NCBI RefSeq assembly: GCF_009177095.1
Contig: NZ_AP021861.1
Location: forward strand, 186,001-250,000
Reading direction: 5' to 3'
From: Lacipirellula parvula
Lineage (GTDB): Bacteria; Planctomycetota; Planctomycetia; Pirellulales; Lacipirellulaceae
Length of the DNA: 64,000 nt
Positions 60,811-64,000 of this stretch are shown here, in pieces. The notes under the pieces were generated by a model. The model was not told where the DNA came from. It searched no databases and saw only the letters and a list, made by a program, of their open reading frames with translations. A program made the position numbers and the translations under genes. Position 1 is the stretch's first letter. Every line of letters starts with the position of its first letter.

Positions 60811-62199
60811 ATGAACCTCACGATGAAACTTCGACGATTGCTGGCGGCTGCGTGCTTGTTCATTGGCACGGCGGCTTCGGATGTTCGCGGCGACGAAATT
60901 CTCGATTGGAACGCCACCATTCGGCAGGTGATCCAGGCGAACGCGACACATGCGAATCCTGGTTGGTCGACTCGCGCGATGGCGATGACCAACGGGGCGA
61001 TGTACGACGTGATGATGGGCTTCGAGCGGACGCATCAGCCGTTCAAGCACGACGCACCGGCGCCGGCGGGGGCTTCGCAGCAGGCGGCGCTCGCACAGGC
61101 GGCTTACCAGACGCTGATGTTCGCTTACCCGGGCCAGCAGCCGATCCTCGATGCGGCGATTGCCGCAAAGCTCGCTGCGATTCCCGATAGTCCCGCGAAG
61201 GCCGCTGGCGTCGCCTACGGCAATCAAACGGCGCAGGCCTACATCAATTGGCGGACCGGCGACAACGCCGACGTCACCTACCCCTATACGCCTGGAACCG
61301 CGCCGGGCGAGTGGCGGCCCGATCCGCTCCACCCGAACCAATCGGCGTGGGGCCCTGGCTGGGGAACCGTGGCCCCGTTCGCAATTCCTAACAGCGATTA
61401 CTTTCCGCTCGATCCGCCGCCGGCGCTCGACAGCGCCGAGTATGCCGCGGCGTTCAATCAGGTAAAGGAACTAGGCGCTCTCAACAGTGTGACGCGCACC
61501 GCCGACCAGACCGACATGGCGATCTTCTGGGCCTACGACCGCCAATCGATGGGCCCGCCGCCAGTGTTGTTCGATCGCAACCTGCAAGACATCGCACTGA
61601 CGATGGGCAACACCGAGCGAGAGAACGCCCGCCTCTTCGCCATCGCGTCGGTGGCGATGGCCGACGCCGCGACGGCGGCGTGGGACGCGAAGTTCACCGA
61701 CAACTTTTGGCGGCCGATCACCGCGATCCGCGAAGGCGACGCGGACGGCAACGCCGCGACTGAGGCAGCCGTCGATTGGAAGCCGCTCGGCGCGCCAGGC
61801 GCCAACGTCAACGATTGGTCCGACGACTTTACGCCCCCCTTCCCTGCCTGGCCGTCGGGGCATGCTTCGATGGGAGGCGCGCTGTTCGAAGTCCTCCGCG
61901 ACTTCTACGGCACTGATGATGTGGACTACGTGTTGAACTCCGCCGAATCGATGCCGTCGGGCCTGAACACGCGGTCGTTCACGTCGTTCTCGCAAGCGGA
62001 GTGGGAGAACGGCATGAGCCGCATCTACCTCGGCGTCCACTGGATCTTCGACGCCGAGGATGGCATCACGCTCGGCAACAATATCGCCGATTGGGTCGGC
62101 GCCAACATGTTCCAAGCAGTGCCCGAACCCGGGGCAGCAACAATGCTAACAATGGCGCTGGCAGCGACGACGTTATCGACCCGCCGTCGAGCCAAGTAG
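60811..62199 (+). CDS. Secreted vanadium-dependent haloperoxidase/PAP2-like PEP-CTERM protein
   Basis: The 462-residue product has a signal peptide (LLAAACLFIGTAASDVRG) and the vanadium haloperoxidase/acid phosphatase core: NFWRPITAIREGD near residue 298, AWPSGHASMGGALFEVL near 350 and SRIYLGVHWIFDAEDGI near 402, which provide the Arg/Lys, Ser-Gly-His and Arg/His vanadate or phosphate ligands. It ends with VPEPGAATM, a hydrophobic helix and RRRAK, an exosortase signal. It may oxidise halides at the cell surface or be a phosphatase. ATG 60811 is chosen; ATG 60823 is possible. The TAG stop overlaps a repeat. Confidence 0.87.
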   Translation: MNLTMKLRRLLAAACLFIGTAASDVRGDEILDWNATIRQVIQANATHANPGWSTRAMAMTNGAMYDVMMGFERTHQPFKHDAPAPAGASQQAALAQAAYQTLMFAYPGQQPILDAAIAAKLAAIPDSPAKAAGVAYGNQTAQAYINWRTGDNADVTYPYTPGTAPGEWRPDPLHPNQSAWGPGWGTVAPFAIPNSDYFPLDPPPALDSAEYAAAFNQVKELGALNSVTRTADQTDMAIFWAYDRQSMGPPPVLFDRNLQDIALTMGNTERENARLFAIASVAMADAATAAWDAKFTDNFWRPITAIREGDADGNAATEAAVDWKPLGAPGANVNDWSDDFTPPFPAWPSGHASMGGALFEVLRDFYGTDDVDYVLNSAESMPSGLNTRSFTSFSQAEWENGMSRIYLGVHWIFDAEDGITLGNNIADWVGANMFQAVPEPGAATMLTMALAATTLSTRRRAK

Positions 62200-62345
62200 C
62201 CGCGGGTCAACGACCCGCCGGAGCAGCGCTCAAATGGAGAATGCTGAATGGGGAATGGGGGCAGAGAATGCCAATTTTCCCCATTCAGCCTTCCCCATTC
62301 GGCATTGTTTTTCGCCCCGCTCCGGCGGCTCGTTGAGCCGCGGCT
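62198..62345. repeat. Nested repeats: family A pair enclosing inverted pair H
   Basis: A family A copy at 62198-62224 overlaps the haloperoxidase TAG stop, and an inverted copy stands at 62318-62345. Between them, AATGCTGAATGGGGAATGGG at 62240 (arm to 62261) is mirrored by the arm at 62279-62306. The two pairs are thus nested. The Shine-Dalgarno of the polymerase gene follows 45 bases later. Confidence 0.82.
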
Positions 62346-62401
62346 GCCTGCGGCGGTACAATGGCTTCCCGTTCTTCGCTTGAGACTGCAGGAGGCTCCC
62401 T

Positions 62402-64000
62402 TTGTCCGCACCGTCGTTCGTCCATCTTCATTGCCATAGCCATTACAGCCTCCTCGACGGCGCCAGCCCGATCAAAGGGCTCGTCAATCGGGCCAAAGAG
62501 CTGGGGATGAACGCCCTCGCGCTCACTGACCACGGCAATCTCTACGGGGCGCTCGAGTTCTACAAAGCGTCAAAGGAAGCGGGCATCAATCCGGTGCTTG
62601 GCTACGAAGCCTACGTCGCCCCCGGCAGCCGGTTCAACAAGGGGGGCGGACTCACCAGCAAGGAAGCGACCTACCACCTCACGCTGCTCGCGAAGAACAA
62701 AACGGGCTTCCAGAACCTCGTGAAGATGGCGAGTCGCGCCTATCTCGAGGGCTTCTATCACAAGCCTCGCATCGATCGCGCGCTCCTCGAAGAATTTTCC
62801 GAAGGGATCATCTGCCTCAGCGGTTGCGTCAGCGGCGAGTTCAGCCGCGCGCTGCTCGCCAGCAGCTCCGGCAAAGTCGGCGGCGGACTCGTTGAAGAGC
62901 AAATCGAAAAGGCCCGCGGCATTGCTTCGTGGTTCCATAACGTTTTCGGCGATCGCTACTTCATCGAGATCCAGGACAACGGCCTGGAGATTCAGCGGCT
63001 CGCCAAAGAGGCGGCCATCGAAGTTGCCAACCGCATGGGCCTGCCGCTCGTGGCCACCAGCGACGCCCACTACGTGCGGCAAGACGACGCCGTCGCGCAA
63101 GACGTGCTCCTCTGCATCAACACGGGCAAGTTCCGCACCGACACGAATCGCATGAAGATGGAGGGAGACCAGTTCTTCCTTCGCAGTGCGGACGAAATGT
63201 TTGCCGCGCTTTCCGATCAGTCGGAAGCCCTCGCCCGTTCGCAGCAGATCGCCGACTCGGTCGACATCGACCTTGAACTCGGCAAGCGGTACTTCCCGAC
63301 GTTCGAAGTTCCCAAAGAAACCAACTCGCAAGATTATCTGCGGCAACTCGTCCTCGACGGTCTGAAAGAGCGTTACGCCAACAAGCCCGAGCGCTGGGCG
63401 GTCGCAGGCCAGCTCTCGCAAGTCGTGATGGACCGCGTCGACCGTGAACTCGGCGTCATCAACAAGCTCGGCTTCTACGATTACTTCCTCATCGTGTGGG
63501 ACTTCGTTCGCTTCGCCGTCGAAAGCGACATCCCCTGCACGGCGAGAGGTTCGGGCGTCGGTTCGCTCGTCTGCTACGCGCTGAAACTGAGTCACGTCTG
63601 CCCGCTCGACTACGACTTGCTGTTCGAGCGGTTCCTCGACGAAAGTCGACTTGAGGCGCCCGATATCGACATCGACTTCTGCAAGGAACGCCGCAGCGAA
63701 GTCATCGACTACGTCAAACGGAAGTACGGCGACGCCAACGTGGCGCAGATTGGCACGTTCGGCACGCTCGCCGCGCGGGCCGCGATCCGCGACGTCGGCC
63801 GTACGCTCGGCATGCCGATTTTCCGCGTCGACCAGGTCGTCGGCATGGTGCCCGACCAGCTCGGCATTTCGATCAAGAAAGCGCTCGAAACGAGCGACGA
63901 GCTTAAGAAGACCTACGACGGCGATCACGAAGTTCGCGAGCTGATCGATCTCGCGCAAAAGATCGAAGGCCTCGCCCGCAACGTCGGCACCCATGCCGCG
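62402..64000 (+). CDS. dnaE: DNA polymerase III alpha subunit, N-terminal part (runs off the right edge)
   Basis: The visible 533 residues begin with the PHP domain (FVHLHCHSHYSLLDGASPIK, ALTDHGNLYGALEFY) and continue with the polymerase palm (GFYDYFLIVWDFVRFA, CTARGSGVGSLVCYAL, and APDIDIDFCKERR with catalytic aspartates), up to ARNVGTHAA. This is the replicative polymerase DnaE. The PHP histidines are kept, so a PHP exonuclease is possible. The start is a TTG at 62402 with AGGAGG at 62390-62395, which settles it. The C-terminal half is outside the window. Confidence 0.95.
   Translation, partial: MSAPSFVHLHCHSHYSLLDGASPIKGLVNRAKELGMNALALTDHGNLYGALEFYKASKEAGINPVLGYEAYVAPGSRFNKGGGLTSKEATYHLTLLAKNKTGFQNLVKMASRAYLEGFYHKPRIDRALLEEFSEGIICLSGCVSGEFSRALLASSSGKVGGGLVEEQIEKARGIASWFHNVFGDRYFIEIQDNGLEIQRLAKEAAIEVANRMGLPLVATSDAHYVRQDDAVAQDVLLCINTGKFRTDTNRMKMEGDQFFLRSADEMFAALSDQSEALARSQQIADSVDIDLELGKRYFPTFEVPKETNSQDYLRQLVLDGLKERYANKPERWAVAGQLSQVVMDRVDRELGVINKLGFYDYFLIVWDFVRFAVESDIPCTARGSGVGSLVCYALKLSHVCPLDYDLLFERFLDESRLEAPDIDIDFCKERRSEVIDYVKRKYGDANVAQIGTFGTLAARAAIRDVGRTLGMPIFRVDQVVGMVPDQLGISIKKALETSDELKKTYDGDHEVRELIDLAQKIEGLARNVGTHAA

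Noticed and set aside
62570-63994. A 474-codon open frame antisense to dnaE
   Set aside because: dnaE on the plus strand has all catalytic motifs; the antisense frame results from GC-rich codon bias.
62402-64000. Intein within the DNA polymerase III alpha gene
   Set aside because: The visible PHP and palm domains are continuous, with no extra block at the polymerase motifs.
1-64000. CRISPR array, rRNA or tRNA genes, prophage or transposase genes
   Set aside because: No regularly spaced direct repeats, rRNA-like or cloverleaf sequences, phage genes or transposase motifs were seen; the repeats are inverted pairs, not arrays.

Overview
The window looks like a stretch of a planctomycete chromosome, most likely from the Pirellulales-type lineages. 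The clues are a GC-rich sequence, secreted proteins that carry dockerin-like repeats plus a PEP-CTERM tail, a DUF1559 prepilin-like protein, a cysteine-rich YTV-repeat envelope protein, a formylglycine sulfatase, an UPF0261 (Tm-1-like) plus PEP-hydrolase-like pair, many membrane-anchored proteins without known function, and frequent GTG/TTG starts. This is inference from gene content; no rRNA or tRNA gene is seen in the window.

Layout. 1-9 kb: end of an unknown gene, a PQQ-type beta-propeller protein, ATP-type phosphofructokinase, an extended SDR, a GNAT protein, an AT-richer HExxH protein, a glycosyltransferase 2 and RimI. 9-17.5 kb: a dockerin/PEP-CTERM protein, a cold-shock protein, an S23-type four-helix-bundle gene enclosed by perfect 32-bp inverted repeats, a YyaL-type thioredoxin-fold protein, an ECF sigma factor with a probable anti-sigma partner and a third operon member, and LL-diaminopimelate aminotransferase. 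17.5-30.3 kb: nuclease/phosphatase-fold protein, HGSNAT-like membrane acyltransferase, amino-acid permease, Tat-exported dioxygenase, HAD phosphatase, sulfatase, the PEP-hydrolase-like/UPF0261 pair and several unknown secreted proteins. 30.5-37.6 kb: assimilatory sulfate reduction (iron-sulfur APS reductase with an Rrf2 regulator; fused CysN-CysC and CysD), separated by two tandem secretin-N-like paralogues. 38-42.2 kb: an S8-like PEP-CTERM protein, DUF1559 protein and FKBP. 42.3-48.4 kb: two tandem DUF4139-like secreted proteins divergent from a BlaI repressor and an M56 (BlaR1-like) metallopeptidase, with two palindromes in the shared promoter region. 48.4-64 kb: BtuF-like protein, YTV protein, DUF481 protein, thioesterase, MoeA, glutamine amidotransferase, FluC, BFD-like ferredoxin, a 912-residue unknown, an FHA protein, a PEP-CTERM vanadium haloperoxidase, and the first 533 residues of DNA polymerase III alpha.

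The most striking non-coding feature is the density of short palindromic repeats. At least ten sequence families occur between genes, mostly as head-to-head inverted pairs 20-110 bases apart. One family overlaps the TAG stop codon of four different genes, another the TAG of a fifth; one palindrome lies inside the M56 coding sequence, and one inverted pair sits between two same-frame ORFs that may be halves of one M56 gene. The candidates most worth follow-up are the BlaI/M56-DUF4139 regulatory locus, the stop-codon-associated repeats, and the S23-type gene carried between perfect inverted repeats.
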